Source: an uncultured Eubacteriales bacterium
Lineage (GTDB): Bacteria > Bacillota > Clostridia > Oscillospirales > Acutalibacteraceae
DNA length: 33,208 nt
Direction: 5' to 3'
Assembly: GCA_900317985.1 (NCBI GenBank)
Contig: ONJD01000008.1
Coordinates: 1-33,208 of the forward strand
Under the pieces are notes generated by a model. The model was not told where the DNA came from and did not search any database. It saw nothing but the letters and a program-made list of their open reading frames with translations. The position numbers and the translations under genes are program-made. Below are positions 1 through 11,332 of the stretch, in pieces. Within the stretch, counting starts at the first letter, position 1, and each line of letters begins with the position of its first letter.

Positions 1-44
1 ACTGCCAGAAGAATGGCAAAGAGTTTTTTGGATGCTTTTCTCAT
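1..44 (-). CDS. Start of an unidentified protein with a signal-peptide-like N-terminus (partial)
   Basis: Only the first 14 codons are inside the window. They read MRKASKKLFAILLA: a basic start followed by a hydrophobic stretch, as in a signal peptide or N-terminal membrane anchor. The ATG at 42-44 is preceded on the minus strand by AAAGGGGAAG with proper spacing, which supports a real translation start. The rest lies beyond the left edge, so no function can be given. Confidence 0.6.
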   Translation of the reverse strand, partial: MRKASKKLFAILLA

Positions 45-106
45 GAAGCTTCCCCTTTCTCGATTGATTTCACAGTTGGTGTCTGAATTACATACATTAC
101 CCCAAT

Positions 107-112
107 ACTATA
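107..112 (-). promoter_or_regulatory. Possible -10 element for the gene leaving the left edge
   Basis: TATAGT lies in the AT-rich gap between the carB terminator and the partial gene at 1-44. I find no convincing -35 at 16-18 bases. The rest of the gap (45-191) shows no gene or other structure. Confidence 0.25.
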
Positions 113-191
113 CCCTATTATTCACAAAAAATCCATAACTAATTCTTATACAAATCAAATGTCACACCTGCTCATCCCTTGTGGAAACTGC

Positions 192-219
192 AAAAAGGCA
201 GCGCATTTCTGCGCTGCCT
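192..219 (-). terminator. Intrinsic terminator of the argF-carA-carB unit
   Basis: On the minus strand a perfect 10-bp stem (AGGCAGCGCA with TGCGCTGCCT) closes on a GAAA tetraloop and runs into TTTTTG. It begins 15 bases past the carB-dapF stop codon. Confidence 0.9.
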
Positions 220-233
220 CGAATGGGTATTTC

Positions 234-4275
<4,042 letters not shown>

Positions 4276-4289
<14 letters not shown>

Positions 4290-5442
4290 TCGTCTCGCCT
4301 CCCCTCTTGTTCTTCTCAGCCCTCATGTTGTCGATGAAACGGTCGAACAGAAACGAGGTGTCGTGGGGGCCGGAGCTCGCCTCCGGATGGAACTGGACCG
4401 TGAAGGCGTTCCAGTCGGGGTAGTCGATGCCTTCGCAGGTCTTGTCGTTCGCGTTGATGTAACGCTCTTCCCCGCGCTTCACAGACTCGGAGACCACCGC
4501 GTAGCCGTGGTTCTGGCTCGTGATGAAGGTCCGGGTCCCTTTGACGTCTCTGCAGGGCTGGTTGACGCCCCGGTGACCGTATTTGAGTTTCGTGGTTCTG
4601 GCGCCGGCGGCGATGGCCGTCAGCTGATGTCCGAGACAGATGCCGAAGATCGGCTTCATGCCGAGGAGTTTGGCGATCTGCATGATCTGGTCCTGTGCGT
4701 CCGCCGGGTCCCCGGGACCGTTCGACAGCATGATGCCGTCGGGGTTCTCGTCGAGGACATCGTCCGCGCGGGACGTGCCGGGCAGGACGACCACATCGCA
4801 CCCTCTCTTCTGCAGTTCCCGGATGATGTTCCGCTTGGCACCGTAGTCGAGGAGCGCCACTTTCAGCGGGCCCTCTTCCCCGGCACTGCCCTCGACCGCT
4901 TCGTAGACTTTCTTTTCCTTCGTGGTGACGGCGGGAACGGCGTCGGTGATGACATAAGAAGAGACCTCCGAGAGGTCGCGGGGGACCGAATCGCACAGAA
5001 TGGCGTTCATGACCCCGTGTTCCCGGATGGTCCGCGTGATCTCACGTGTATCGACTCCGTAAATGCCGGGAACGCCCCGGTCTCTGAGAAACGTGTCCAG
5101 GGTGTACTGGCAGCGGAAATTGGAGGGCTGCTCGCACCATTCGCGGACGACATAACCTTTGACGAAACAGTCGCCTTCAAAGTCGTCCTCGATGATGCCG
5201 TAGTTCCCGATGAGCGGGTACGTCTGCAGCACGATCTGTCCGTAATAGCTGGGGTCGGTCAGGGTCTCGATGTACCCGCACATGCCGGTCGTGAAGACCA
5301 GCTCTCCGATGGCGGATACGTCGGCCCCGAAGGCAAACCCCTCATAAACGGTACCGTCCGAGAGGACGAGGTACCGTTTTTTCTTCGTATGAGGCCCCTG
5401 CGCTCCGGCAAAGGCGTTGTTCCGGTTAAGGAATTGAGACAT
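4276..5442 (-). CDS. carA: Carbamoyl-phosphate synthase small (glutaminase) subunit
   Basis: A 388-residue CarA that hydrolyses glutamine and channels ammonia to CarB. The N-terminal CPSase domain begins at about residue 23 (RYLVLSDGTVYEGFAFG). The class I amidotransferase domain occupies about 193-375, with nucleophile Cys269 in GICLGHQ and the His352/Glu354 pair in FHPEAS. The first 22 residues are a short polar extension. The start is preceded by GGGGAG about 11 bases upstream. The gene begins 2 bases after the argF stop and overlaps carB by 14 bases, so the three genes form one transcription unit. Confidence 0.96.
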
Positions 5443-5444
5443 AT

Positions 5445-6443
5445 TCAGTCGATCTCCCCGATAGTGGCGGCCATGACCGCCTTGATGGTGTGCATACGGT
5501 TCTCTGCTTCCTGGAAGACGATGGAGGCCTCCGACTCGAAGACTTCGTTCGTCACTTCCATGCTGTCGCGGGAGAAGCGCTCGCCCATCTCGCGGCCGAT
5601 GGTGGTCTTCCAGTCATGGAACGCCGGCAGACAGTGCATGAAGACAGCGCCCTCCGCGGCATTGTCCATGAGCTTCTTCGTGACCGCGTAGTCCTGGAGG
5701 TCGTGGATGCGCTCTGCCCAGACTTCGACGGGCTCTCCCATGGAGACCCAGACGTCCGTGTAGATGACGTTCGCGTTCTTCGTCGCTTCCATGGGGTCGG
5801 TGATGAACTTCACGGAACCGCCGGTCTCTTTGCAGATCTCCTCGCAGGTCTTCACGAGTTCGTCTGCCGGGAAGTACCGCTTCGCCGGAGCGCAGGCCAC
5901 AAAGTTGAGGCCCATCTTGGCGCAGCCGACCATCAGCGAGTTGCCCATGTTGTAGCGGGCATCGCCCATGTAGACGAAGTTGATGCCTTTGAGGCGGCCG
6001 AAGTGTTCCTTGATGGTCAGGAAGTCGGCGAGGATCTGGGTCGGATGATACTCGTTGGTGAGACCGTTCCAGACCGGGACCTCAGAGTACTTGGCAAGCT
6101 CTTCGACGATCTCCTGGCCGTAACCGCGGTACTCGATGCCCTCGAACATACCGGACAGCACGCGTGCCGTGTCGGCGATGCTCTCCTTCTTCCCGATCTG
6201 AGAGTCGGTCGGGTTCAGGTAGGTGCACCCCATGCCGAGGTCGTGGGCCGCCACTTCAAAGCTGCAGCGGGTCCGGGTACTGGTCTTTTCAAAGATGAGG
6301 GCGATGTTCTTGCCCTCGCAGTACCGGTGCGGGATGCCGGCCTTTTTCTTGGCCTTGAGGTCCGCCGCGAGGTCGATCAGGTAACCGATCTCTTCCGGTG
6401 TGAAGTCCAGCAGTTTCAGAAAGTCTCTACCCTTTAAGTTCAT
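5445..6443 (-). CDS. argF: Ornithine carbamoyltransferase
   Basis: A 332-residue cytoplasmic enzyme that joins carbamoyl phosphate to ornithine to give citrulline. Signatures are in the usual places: the carbamoyl-phosphate loop STRTR at 55-59, HPTQ at 133-136, the ornithine-side DVWVSMGE at 230-237, and the catalytic HCLPAF at 270-275. The start has AGAGGAG 7 bases upstream. It is first in the unit with carA and carB, which supply its substrate, so a biosynthetic role is more likely than the catabolic ArcB role, although the sequence alone cannot exclude ArcB. Confidence 0.95.
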   Translation of the reverse strand: MNLKGRDFLKLLDFTPEEIGYLIDLAADLKAKKKAGIPHRYCEGKNIALIFEKTSTRTRCSFEVAAHDLGMGCTYLNPTDSQIGKKESIADTARVLSGMFEGIEYRGYGQEIVEELAKYSEVPVWNGLTNEYHPTQILADFLTIKEHFGRLKGINFVYMGDARYNMGNSLMVGCAKMGLNFVACAPAKRYFPADELVKTCEEICKETGGSVKFITDPMEATKNANVIYTDVWVSMGEPVEVWAERIHDLQDYAVTKKLMDNAAEGAVFMHCLPAFHDWKTTIGREMGERFSRDSMEVTNEVFESEASIVFQEAENRMHTIKAVMAATIGEID

Positions 6444-6468
6444 GAGAATTCTCCTCTATTAAGCTACA

Positions 6469-6474
6469 ATTATA
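6469..6474 (-). promoter_or_regulatory. Candidate -10 (TATAAT) of the argF-carAB promoter
   Basis: A perfect TATAAT lies 25 bases before the argF start on the minus strand. The -35 position reads AAACGT, which is poor, so an activator may be needed or the real start may lie further upstream. Just upstream, TATGCA and TGCATA form an 18-base-spaced inverted pair that could be an operator. I found no clear ArgR box. Confidence 0.45.
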
Positions 6475-6534
6475 ATATGCAAAAATGATACACGTTTCCT
6501 GCATAAAATTCAATAGCGGAGCTTCTCCGGAAGC

Positions 6535-6592
6535 AAAAGAAAAGAGCAAAGACGACTTCTCCCCTCTCGGGAAAAAGAACACCTTTGCTCTT
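6535..6592 (-). terminator. Long hairpin with T-run after trmD (terminator or argF leader attenuator)
   Basis: On the minus strand AAGAGCAAAG pairs with CTTTGCTCTT (10 bp). Inside, CTTTTTCCC pairs with GGGGAGAAG, with some G-U pairs, across a GAGA loop. The outer stem is followed by TTCTTTT. It begins 33 bases after the trmD stop, so the simplest reading is the trmD terminator. A possible extended -10 just before it leaves open a leader role for argF. Confidence 0.75.
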
Positions 6593-6600
6593 CGCCGTGT

Positions 6601-6609
6601 ATTGTATCA
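6601..6609 (-). promoter_or_regulatory. Possible extended -10 (TGATACAAT) ahead of the trmD-argF hairpin
   Basis: TGATACAAT fits the TGn-extended -10 pattern on the minus strand. Transcription from it would start almost at the first base of the hairpin at 6542-6592 and give argF a leader of about 150 bases. No good -35 is seen. Confidence 0.25.
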
Positions 6610-6625
6610 CATTCAGGGGTCCCAC

Positions 6626-7381
6626 TCAAGGGGAAACTCCACGGTTTTCTTCCAGTTCCTGCAACAGTTCCGCCTCTTCGTCGGTCAGTTTTCCTTCGGC
6701 GATGTACCGCTCCAGGAGGTCCGGTCTCCGCTCCTTCGTGAGCCGCAGGGCCTCCTGCCGCCGATAGCGGCGGATGCGCCCGTGGTCTCCCGACAGGAGG
6801 ACGTCCGGGACCGTCATCCCCTCATACTCCCGCGGCTGGGTGTACTGGGGGTATTCGAGGAGCCCGTCCTCGAAGGATTCTTCCTCCGTGCTGGCGCTCC
6901 GCAGAGCGCCGGGCAGCAGCCGCACGACGGAGTCGATGACCGTCATCGCAGGCAGTTCGCCGCCGGTCAGGATGTAGTCGCCCATGGAGACCTCTTCATC
7001 GATGCTGCCGAAGATGCGGGCATCCATGCCCTCGTAGTGGCCGCAGAGAAGGATGAGGTGCGGGAGCTCCGCGAAGCGCCGCGCGGTCTTCTGATCGTAA
7101 GGCTTCCCGGCAGGGGTCATGGCAACGCTCCGTACATCGCCCGAGGGGTCCTGTTCCTTCACGTGCCGCAGCGCGTCGAGCACCGGCTGGCAGCGCATCA
7201 CCATGCCCGCTCCCCCGCCGAAGGGAGAGTCGTCGATGTGGCGGAAACTGCCCTCCGCGAACTCCTTGATGTCGACGATGTCGATGGAGACGAGGCCCTT
7301 GTCGACGGCGCGGGCCACGACCGGGGTCTTCAGAAAGCTCTCGAAGCTTTCCGGGAAGATGGTCAAAACGGTGATCTTCAT
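6626..7381 (-). CDS. trmD: tRNA (guanine-37-N1)-methyltransferase
   Basis: A 251-residue SPOUT-class enzyme that methylates G37 next to the anticodon, using S-adenosylmethionine, to prevent frameshifting. Visible motifs are FGGGAGMVM (54-62), the knot segments CGHYEGMDAR (113-122) and MGDYILTGGELPAM (133-146), and EYPQYTQP (177-184). The reading frame is open 26 codons further upstream, but the start at 7381 has AAAGGAGTG at good spacing and gives the usual family length. It stands alone here, away from the rpsP-rimM-rplS neighbours common in other bacteria. One expected substrate type, tRNA-Pro with G37, is encoded at 11008-11084. Confidence 0.95.
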   Translation of the reverse strand: MKITVLTIFPESFESFLKTPVVARAVDKGLVSIDIVDIKEFAEGSFRHIDDSPFGGGAGMVMRCQPVLDALRHVKEQDPSGDVRSVAMTPAGKPYDQKTARRFAELPHLILLCGHYEGMDARIFGSIDEEVSMGDYILTGGELPAMTVIDSVVRLLPGALRSASTEEESFEDGLLEYPQYTQPREYEGMTVPDVLLSGDHGRIRRYRRQEALRLTKERRPDLLERYIAEGKLTDEEAELLQELEENRGVSP

Positions 7382-7415
7382 GGGCACACTCCTTTCCTCT
7401 GTGGTTCTGCCTTTT

Positions 7416-7444
7416 ATCTTATCGGCCGGCCGCACAGAATGCAA
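7416..7444 (-). promoter_or_regulatory. Candidate trmD promoter
   Basis: TTGCAT (7439-7444) and TAAGAT (7416-7421) are separated by 17 bases, 35 bases before the trmD start. Both are partial matches to consensus. The -35 touches the T-run of the lipase terminator. Confidence 0.4.
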
Positions 7445-7479
7445 GAAAAAACTGCCCACCCTTTGCAGAGCAGGCAGTT
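7444..7479 (-). terminator. Intrinsic terminator of the lipase gene
   Basis: AACTGCC pairs with GGCAGTT (7 bp) around a 16-base loop. On the minus strand it runs directly into TTTTTTC. It starts about 20 bases past the lipase stop codon. Confidence 0.8.
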
Positions 7480-7500
7480 GTTTTCTCAGTGTCAGGTGAC

Positions 7501-8709
7501 TTACAGGACGTCTTCCGCGTCAGGCAGCATGCGGGCACGCTCGAACATCTTGTCGAAGATGGCGAAGAACTCCCACTTGTTGCGGCTCATGCCGTTCCAC
7601 ATGATGTGGTCGCCGTTGCGGACAGGCATGTTGTACCAGATGCCGGGTTTGAATTCGGTGTTCGGGCCGGCCTCGATGGCGGGCTGGTTGAGCGGAGCGC
7701 TCTGGCCGATGACCGGGACATAGCCGTCGTTCGGATACCATTCGGGGCCGTACTCATACCCGGTGTCACGGACCGGCTGCTTCTTGCCGATGATGTTGCC
7801 GGTGAAGAAGGTGATCGGGTTGTGGGTGTTGGAGCGGTAGGTGCCGTCTTCGACCGGGTGGCCGTTGTTGGTCCGCTCCGCGAAGTAATAGACGTCTTTG
7901 GCAACGCCCTGGCGGTCATTCATCCACTTGCACCAGATGATGTCCATCTCCCAGTTGGAGCGGTCCATCTTGGAGCTCGCATAGCGCTGGAAGCCCTTTT
8001 CGAAATCTTCCTTGCTCTGCGGGTGGGTCTCGCCGTGGTGGTTCTCTTCCGGATAGTGGCCGAGGTCGAACTGCTGCTGGCCGAGGTCGAAGAACCAGTT
8101 GTACTCGCTGTAGCCGAGCAGAGAGGTGCCCTTCAGGATGACCTTCTCGACGATGTGCATGGACTTGTCGTTGAAGCACTGGTCGAGGATGGTGCCGTTG
8201 TTGACACCGGACAGGGTGACCGCGGTGTGGATGAGGTGCGACATGCCGCCCTTGAACAGCGGGGAAAGATCCTCGGGGTCCGTGCCGTCGATCTCTTCCT
8301 GCCAGCCGTTGTTCATGAGGTCGACAAAGGCTTTGACGGTGGGGCCGCCAAAGGAGTGGCCGTAGAGGTTGACCTTCTTGTGCGCTTCGGTCTTGCCGAG
8401 ATCCTTGAGAACACCGTCATAGTGACGGCCGAACCGTTTGTGGTTGTACTTCTGGCTGTGGACCTTGCCGTAGTCGACGGTTCCGCCGAAGATGTAGGCA
8501 TAGATCTCACAGGCTCTGTCCCAGGCGCTGCAGAAGGGGCCGAGGGACGGGTAGTAGACTTCATAGCCTTCCCCGCGCAGGTGCGGGATCAGGCGGCGGG
8601 AGCCGAACATGCCCCAGTAGTTGAAGTACTTGCTCATGCCGTCCTCTTCTCCCCAGCCGGCAAAGCCGTGGACGAGGATGGAAGGATAATTGTTTTTGTA
8701 GTCGTTCAT
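7501..8709 (-). CDS. Family I.5-type zinc-containing triacylglycerol lipase, no signal peptide
   Basis: A 402-residue alpha/beta hydrolase that resembles the thermophilic Geobacillus/Staphylococcus family I.5 lipases along its length. The triad is Ser119 in GHSFGG, Asp328 in NDGYV and His368 in GDHIMW. The oxyanion-side VHGF is at 13-16. Zinc ligands of the family appear as Asp64 (WDRACE), His84 and His90 (NHKRFGR). It should hydrolyse ester bonds of acylglycerols or similar lipids. The start at 8709 has GGAGG at good spacing. The frame stays open 19 codons upstream, but those residues are not a signal peptide either. Known relatives are secreted, so an intracellular location would be unusual. 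It has its own promoter and terminator. Confidence 0.88.
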   Translation of the reverse strand: MNDYKNNYPSILVHGFAGWGEEDGMSKYFNYWGMFGSRRLIPHLRGEGYEVYYPSLGPFCSAWDRACEIYAYIFGGTVDYGKVHSQKYNHKRFGRHYDGVLKDLGKTEAHKKVNLYGHSFGGPTVKAFVDLMNNGWQEEIDGTDPEDLSPLFKGGMSHLIHTAVTLSGVNNGTILDQCFNDKSMHIVEKVILKGTSLLGYSEYNWFFDLGQQQFDLGHYPEENHHGETHPQSKEDFEKGFQRYASSKMDRSNWEMDIIWCKWMNDRQGVAKDVYYFAERTNNGHPVEDGTYRSNTHNPITFFTGNIIGKKQPVRDTGYEYGPEWYPNDGYVPVIGQSAPLNQPAIEAGPNTEFKPGIWYNMPVRNGDHIMWNGMSRNKWEFFAIFDKMFERARMLPDAEDVL

Positions 8710-8735
8710 TGGTGATGCGCCTCCATAAAAAACTC

Positions 8736-8746
8736 TTGTTCGGACA
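8736..8746. promoter_or_regulatory. Motif TTGTTCGGACA in the lipase leader, shared with the dehydratase promoter
   Basis: This 11-base string lies between the lipase promoter and its start codon. The identical string, within a longer near-palindrome, sits in the dehydratase promoter at 14198-14208. It may be a site for a common regulator. This is inference from two copies only. Confidence 0.4.
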
Positions 8747-8757
8747 TTGACGAAAGA

Positions 8758-8786
8758 ATTATACAACCGTACAGTTTTGATGGCAA
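8758..8786 (-). promoter_or_regulatory. Lipase promoter
   Basis: TTGCCA (8781-8786) and a perfect TATAAT (8758-8763) are spaced by exactly 17 bases on the minus strand. The start codon is about 49 bases downstream of the -10. Confidence 0.8.
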
Positions 8787-8821
8787 CCGCGAATCTTTCG
8801 AAAAGTGATGCTTATCATACA

Positions 8822-8858
8822 GTTTTTCGATTTAGTAAAGATATCTTTCTCGAAAAAC
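8822..8858. promoter_or_regulatory. Nested inverted repeats upstream of the antiporter gene
   Basis: GTTTTTCGA (8822-8830) and TCGAAAAAC (8850-8858) are a perfect 9-bp inverted pair. Between them lies a 12-bp perfect palindrome, AAAGATATCTTT (8837-8848). A related TTTCGAAAAG lies at about 8807-8816. The cluster covers the -35 area of the antiporter promoter, so an operator is likely. The regulator is unknown. Confidence 0.45.
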
Positions 8859-8868
8859 CGTTTTGTGA

Positions 8869-8874
8869 TATAGT
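8869..8874 (+). promoter_or_regulatory. Candidate -10 of the antiporter promoter
   Basis: TATAGT lies 36 bases before the start codon of the NhaC-type gene. The -35 at 17 bases is TTTCTC, which is weak and overlaps the inverted-repeat cluster. That fits regulated expression. Confidence 0.45.
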
Positions 8875-8909
8875 GGATAGGTACGAAACCATTTTTCGGA
8901 GGCAGTTTT

Positions 8910-10295
8910 ATGGAACCCAATACGACCAACAAACCGAAGGCCAACGGCAAGGCGCTCCTGCCGATCCTGGTCTTCCTGGTGCTGTATCTCGGCATCGGTA
9001 TTTTCTTTGAGTACATCCGCCCCATCGAGGGACAGATGGGCTTCTACATCATGTCCGTCGTCCTCGCGTTCACCATCGCGTGGATCACCGCCATGGCACA
9101 GGACCGCAAACGGAACTTCGATCAGAAGATCCATCTCTGCGCAAAAGGCATCGGCGATGACAACATCACCATCATGATCTTCATCTTCCTGTTCGCCGGC
9201 ATGTTCGGCGGCATCGCGAAGGCGGCAGGCGGCGCGGCCAGCACCGCGAACTTCCTGCTCGAACTCCTTCCCGGAAGCATGGCGGTCCCCGGCATGTTCA
9301 TCATCGCGTCCCTCATCTCCATGTCCATGGGCACCAGCGTCGGCACGGTCACGGTCCTTGTCCCGGTCGCGGTCTCTCTGGCGGAGAGCGCGGGGCTCAG
9401 CATCCCCTACTGCGCCGGCATCGTCCTCGGCGGCGCCATGTTCGGCGACAACCTCTCCTTCATCTCCGATACGACCATCGCGGCCACCAAGACGCAGGGC
9501 GTCGAGATGAAAGACAAGTTCAAAACGAACTTCCTGATCGCCCTTCCGGCGGCCATCCTCACACTGATCATCATCTTCGCGCTCGGTAACCAGCCGACCG
9601 AACTCGGCAACTTCGATTACAACATCTGGCAGGCCATCCCCTACTTCATCGTCCTCATCGCGGCCCTGCTCGGCGTCAACGTGTTCTTCGTCCTCGGCGG
9701 CGGCACGGTCCTGTTCCTGGCAGTCGGCCTGTTCACGAAGTCCCTGACGTTCACGACGGCCCTCACCGCCATGGGTGACGGCCTCTCCGGCATGTTCGAG
9801 ACCATCATCGTCACGCTGCTCGTCGCGTCCATCGGCGCACTTATGAAAGCGAACGGCGGTTTCGAGGCCATCCTGAGCATGATCCACAAAACGGCAAAGG
9901 GCAAGAAGGGCGGCATGTTCGGCATCGCCGCGCTCACCGGCATCCTCGACATCGCGACCGCGAACAACACGGTCACCATCGTCCTCGCCGGCCCCATCGC
10001 CAAAGATATCTCGAACGAATATGGCATCGAGCCGAAGAAGACAGCTTCCATCCTCGACACCGTTTCCTGCGTCTTCCAGGGCATCATCCCCTACGGCGCG
10101 CAGCTGCTCGTCGCGGCCGGTCTGGCCGGCATCTCGAGTGTCTCCATGATGCCGTACCTCTACTACCCCTACCTCCTCGGGATCGCCGTCATCGGCTCCA
10201 TCCTGCTTGACGGCAAGGGCAAGAAGAAAGTCGCTGTTCCGGCGGAGAATGCCGCGGAAGCTGTGGCCGAAGCCGCCGAAGAGACGGCCGAATAA
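8910..10295 (+). CDS. NhaC-family Na+/H+ antiporter-type membrane transporter
   Basis: A 461-residue integral membrane protein with about a dozen hydrophobic segments. It contains MSMGTSVGTVTVLVPVA and GAMFGDNLSFISDTTIAATKTQG, the signature half-loops of the NhaC family, and a second repeat near GILDIATANNTVTIVLAGPIA. Members exchange sodium for protons or exchange small organic ions, so the substrate is not certain. The last 20 or so residues form an unusual Ala/Glu-rich acidic tail after a lysine cluster (GKGKKK). GGAGG is 7 bases before the ATG. The gene is transcribed alone and ends in a strong terminator. Confidence 0.88.
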   Translation: MEPNTTNKPKANGKALLPILVFLVLYLGIGIFFEYIRPIEGQMGFYIMSVVLAFTIAWITAMAQDRKRNFDQKIHLCAKGIGDDNITIMIFIFLFAGMFGGIAKAAGGAASTANFLLELLPGSMAVPGMFIIASLISMSMGTSVGTVTVLVPVAVSLAESAGLSIPYCAGIVLGGAMFGDNLSFISDTTIAATKTQGVEMKDKFKTNFLIALPAAILTLIIIFALGNQPTELGNFDYNIWQAIPYFIVLIAALLGVNVFFVLGGGTVLFLAVGLFTKSLTFTTALTAMGDGLSGMFETIIVTLLVASIGALMKANGGFEAILSMIHKTAKGKKGGMFGIAALTGILDIATANNTVTIVLAGPIAKDISNEYGIEPKKTASILDTVSCVFQGIIPYGAQLLVAAGLAGISSVSMMPYLYYPYLLGIAVIGSILLDGKGKKKVAVPAENAAEAVAEAAEETAE

Positions 10296-10309
10296 AACGA
10301 CAAAACAGA

Positions 10310-10343
10310 AAGTCCATCACCCGTTCGGGCGATGGACTTTTTT
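10310..10343 (+). terminator. Intrinsic terminator of the antiporter gene, shared with the convergent gene
   Basis: AAGTCCATC pairs with GATGGACTT, with an inner CCCG/CGGG stem, followed by a six-T run. On the minus strand it is followed by a T-rich stretch, so it may also end the convergent flavoprotein gene at 10350. Confidence 0.9.
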
Positions 10344-10349
10344 CGGTTC

Positions 10350-10901
10350 TTATTCGCTGTCTCTGGCTTCGAGCTTTTCTGTCGTCACTTCTTCAATGAC
10401 GGTCAGGATGGCGTCGAGGTCCGGAAAGCGGGACGGACGGTCCGGGTTGCCGTTGTCGACGAAGTAGTACCCGTCCTCTTTCAGCTGCGCGACATTGCGC
10501 TGCACTGCAGGGTTCTCCCAGAGCATCGGGTTCATGTTGACCGCTATGACTTTCGGCCCCGGGAAGGAAAGGGTGTTCGTCGAGATGAAGTCGTCGCAAA
10601 TCCCGTTCGCGAGTTTGCCGAGCATGTTCGCGGTGCAGGGCGCGATGACCAGTACATCGCCGCTCTTTCCCCAGGCCTTTTTGTCCGGATCCCAGACGTA
10701 GTCACCACCGAACTGTTCGACGGACACGGGGTTGCCCGACAGCCGTTCGAGCACGGCGACCGGCACCATGTTCGTGCCGTTCTCGGTGACCGCGGTCTTG
10801 ACGTCTGCGCCCTTTCTCTTGAGCATTCCGATGAGGTCCAGTGCTTTGTATGCGGGGGTGCAGGCACAGACGCCCAGCAATACGGTTTTCCCTTCAATCA
10901 T
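10350..10901 (-). CDS. CoaC/Dfp-like flavoprotein (phosphopantothenoylcysteine-decarboxylase family)
   Basis: A 183-residue protein of the HFCD flavoprotein family. FMN-binding features are GVCACTPAYKAL (10-21), TAVTENGTNMV (36-46) and APCTANMLGKLANGICDD (87-104). The substrate-recognition clamp PxMNxxMW appears as VNMNPMLW (121-128), followed by ENPAVQRNV. The family decarboxylates cysteine-containing substrates, classically in coenzyme A synthesis, but the clamp is not canonical and no CoaB synthetase domain follows, so it could act on another thiol substrate. The frame is open 55 codons further upstream. I chose the ATG at 10901 because AAAGGAGAT lies 8 bases before it and the family fold starts there. 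Confidence 0.8.
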   Translation of the reverse strand: MIEGKTVLLGVCACTPAYKALDLIGMLKRKGADVKTAVTENGTNMVPVAVLERLSGNPVSVEQFGGDYVWDPDKKAWGKSGDVLVIAPCTANMLGKLANGICDDFISTNTLSFPGPKVIAVNMNPMLWENPAVQRNVAQLKEDGYYFVDNGNPDRPSRFPDLDAILTVIEEVTTEKLEARDSE

Positions 10902-10935
10902 GGTTTTATCTCCTTTGGGTTTTTGGACTGAATAC

Positions 10936-10944
10936 AGTATACCA
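10936..10944 (-). promoter_or_regulatory. Extended -10 promoter of the CoaC-like gene
   Basis: TGGTATACT (TGn plus TATACT) lies 34 bases before the start codon on the minus strand. There is no clear -35, as is usual for extended -10 promoters. Confidence 0.6.
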
Positions 10945-10962
10945 TATCTTTCTAAAAAGTCC

Positions 10963-10991
10963 TTGATTTTGTCTGCGCTTTCCCTTATAAT
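10963..10991 (+). promoter_or_regulatory. tRNA-Pro promoter
   Basis: TTGATT (10963-10968) and TATAAT (10986-10991) with a 17-base spacer. The mature tRNA begins 17 bases after the -10. Confidence 0.85.
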
Positions 10992-11007
10992 AATCTCCGT
11001 TGCACAT

Positions 11008-11084
11008 CGGGGTGTGGCGAAGTTTGGTATCGCGCTTGCTTCGGGAGCAAGAGGCCTCGGGTTCAAGTCCCGACACTCCGACCA
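11008..11084 (+). tRNA. tRNA-Pro (anticodon CGG)
   Basis: A complete 77-base cloverleaf with encoded CCA. The acceptor arm CGGGGTG pairs with CACTCCG, including one G-U pair. The anticodon arm is CTTGC-TTCGGGA-GCAAG, with anticodon CGG and G37. The T arm is TCGGG-TTCAAGT-CCCGA. It reads the proline codon CCG. G37 next to a GG anticodon end is the target pattern of TrmD, also encoded in this window. Confidence 0.97.
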
Positions 11085-11090
11085 CGAAAA

Positions 11091-11127
11091 GAAAAGAGAG
11101 AGCTTTCAGCTCTCTCTTTTCTTTTTG
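11091..11127 (+). terminator. Bidirectional terminator between tRNA-Pro and the convergent small gene
   Basis: A 14-bp perfect stem (GAAAAGAGAGAGCT with AGCTCTCTCTTTTC) on a TTC loop, followed by TTTTTG on the plus strand. On the minus strand it is followed by TTTTCG, so it should also end the unit whose last gene stops at 11136. Confidence 0.9.
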
Positions 11128-11135
11128 TCTTTATC

Positions 11136-11318
11136 TCAGATCCGCCTGTCGCGGGCCTGTTTGTCATAGTGTTTCGTCAGGAACGGGCGGACCACATCGT
11201 AGATGAGTTTGTTCTCGGCGTTCGACATGTAGATGCCGAACGTGAGCACGAACGCCACCACGCCGATCGTGATGACACGCCTCACCAGCTTGAACACAAA
11301 TCTGATCAGTTTCTTCAT
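11136..11318 (-). CDS. Small single-pass membrane protein of unknown function
   Basis: Sixty residues: a basic start (MKKLIRFVFKLVRR), one hydrophobic span at about 15-31, and a polar, charged tail ending in KQARDRRI. I do not recognise a family. It is probably real because GGAGGAG sits 7 bases before the ATG and this ribosome binding site overlaps the stop codon of the upstream dehydratase-type gene, so translation looks coupled. A terminator follows. It may be a membrane partner of the two upstream proteins, but that is only inference from position. Confidence 0.7.
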   Translation of the reverse strand: MKKLIRFVFKLVRRVITIGVVAFVLTFGIYMSNAENKLIYDVVRPFLTKHYDKQARDRRI

Positions 11319-11332
11319 GGTTCGTCTCCTCC

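Noticed and set aside
10902-11066. N-terminal extension of the CoaC-like flavoprotein
   Set aside because: It would run through the promoter and into the opposite strand of the tRNA-Pro gene. The ATG at 10901 has a good ribosome binding site and fits the family start.
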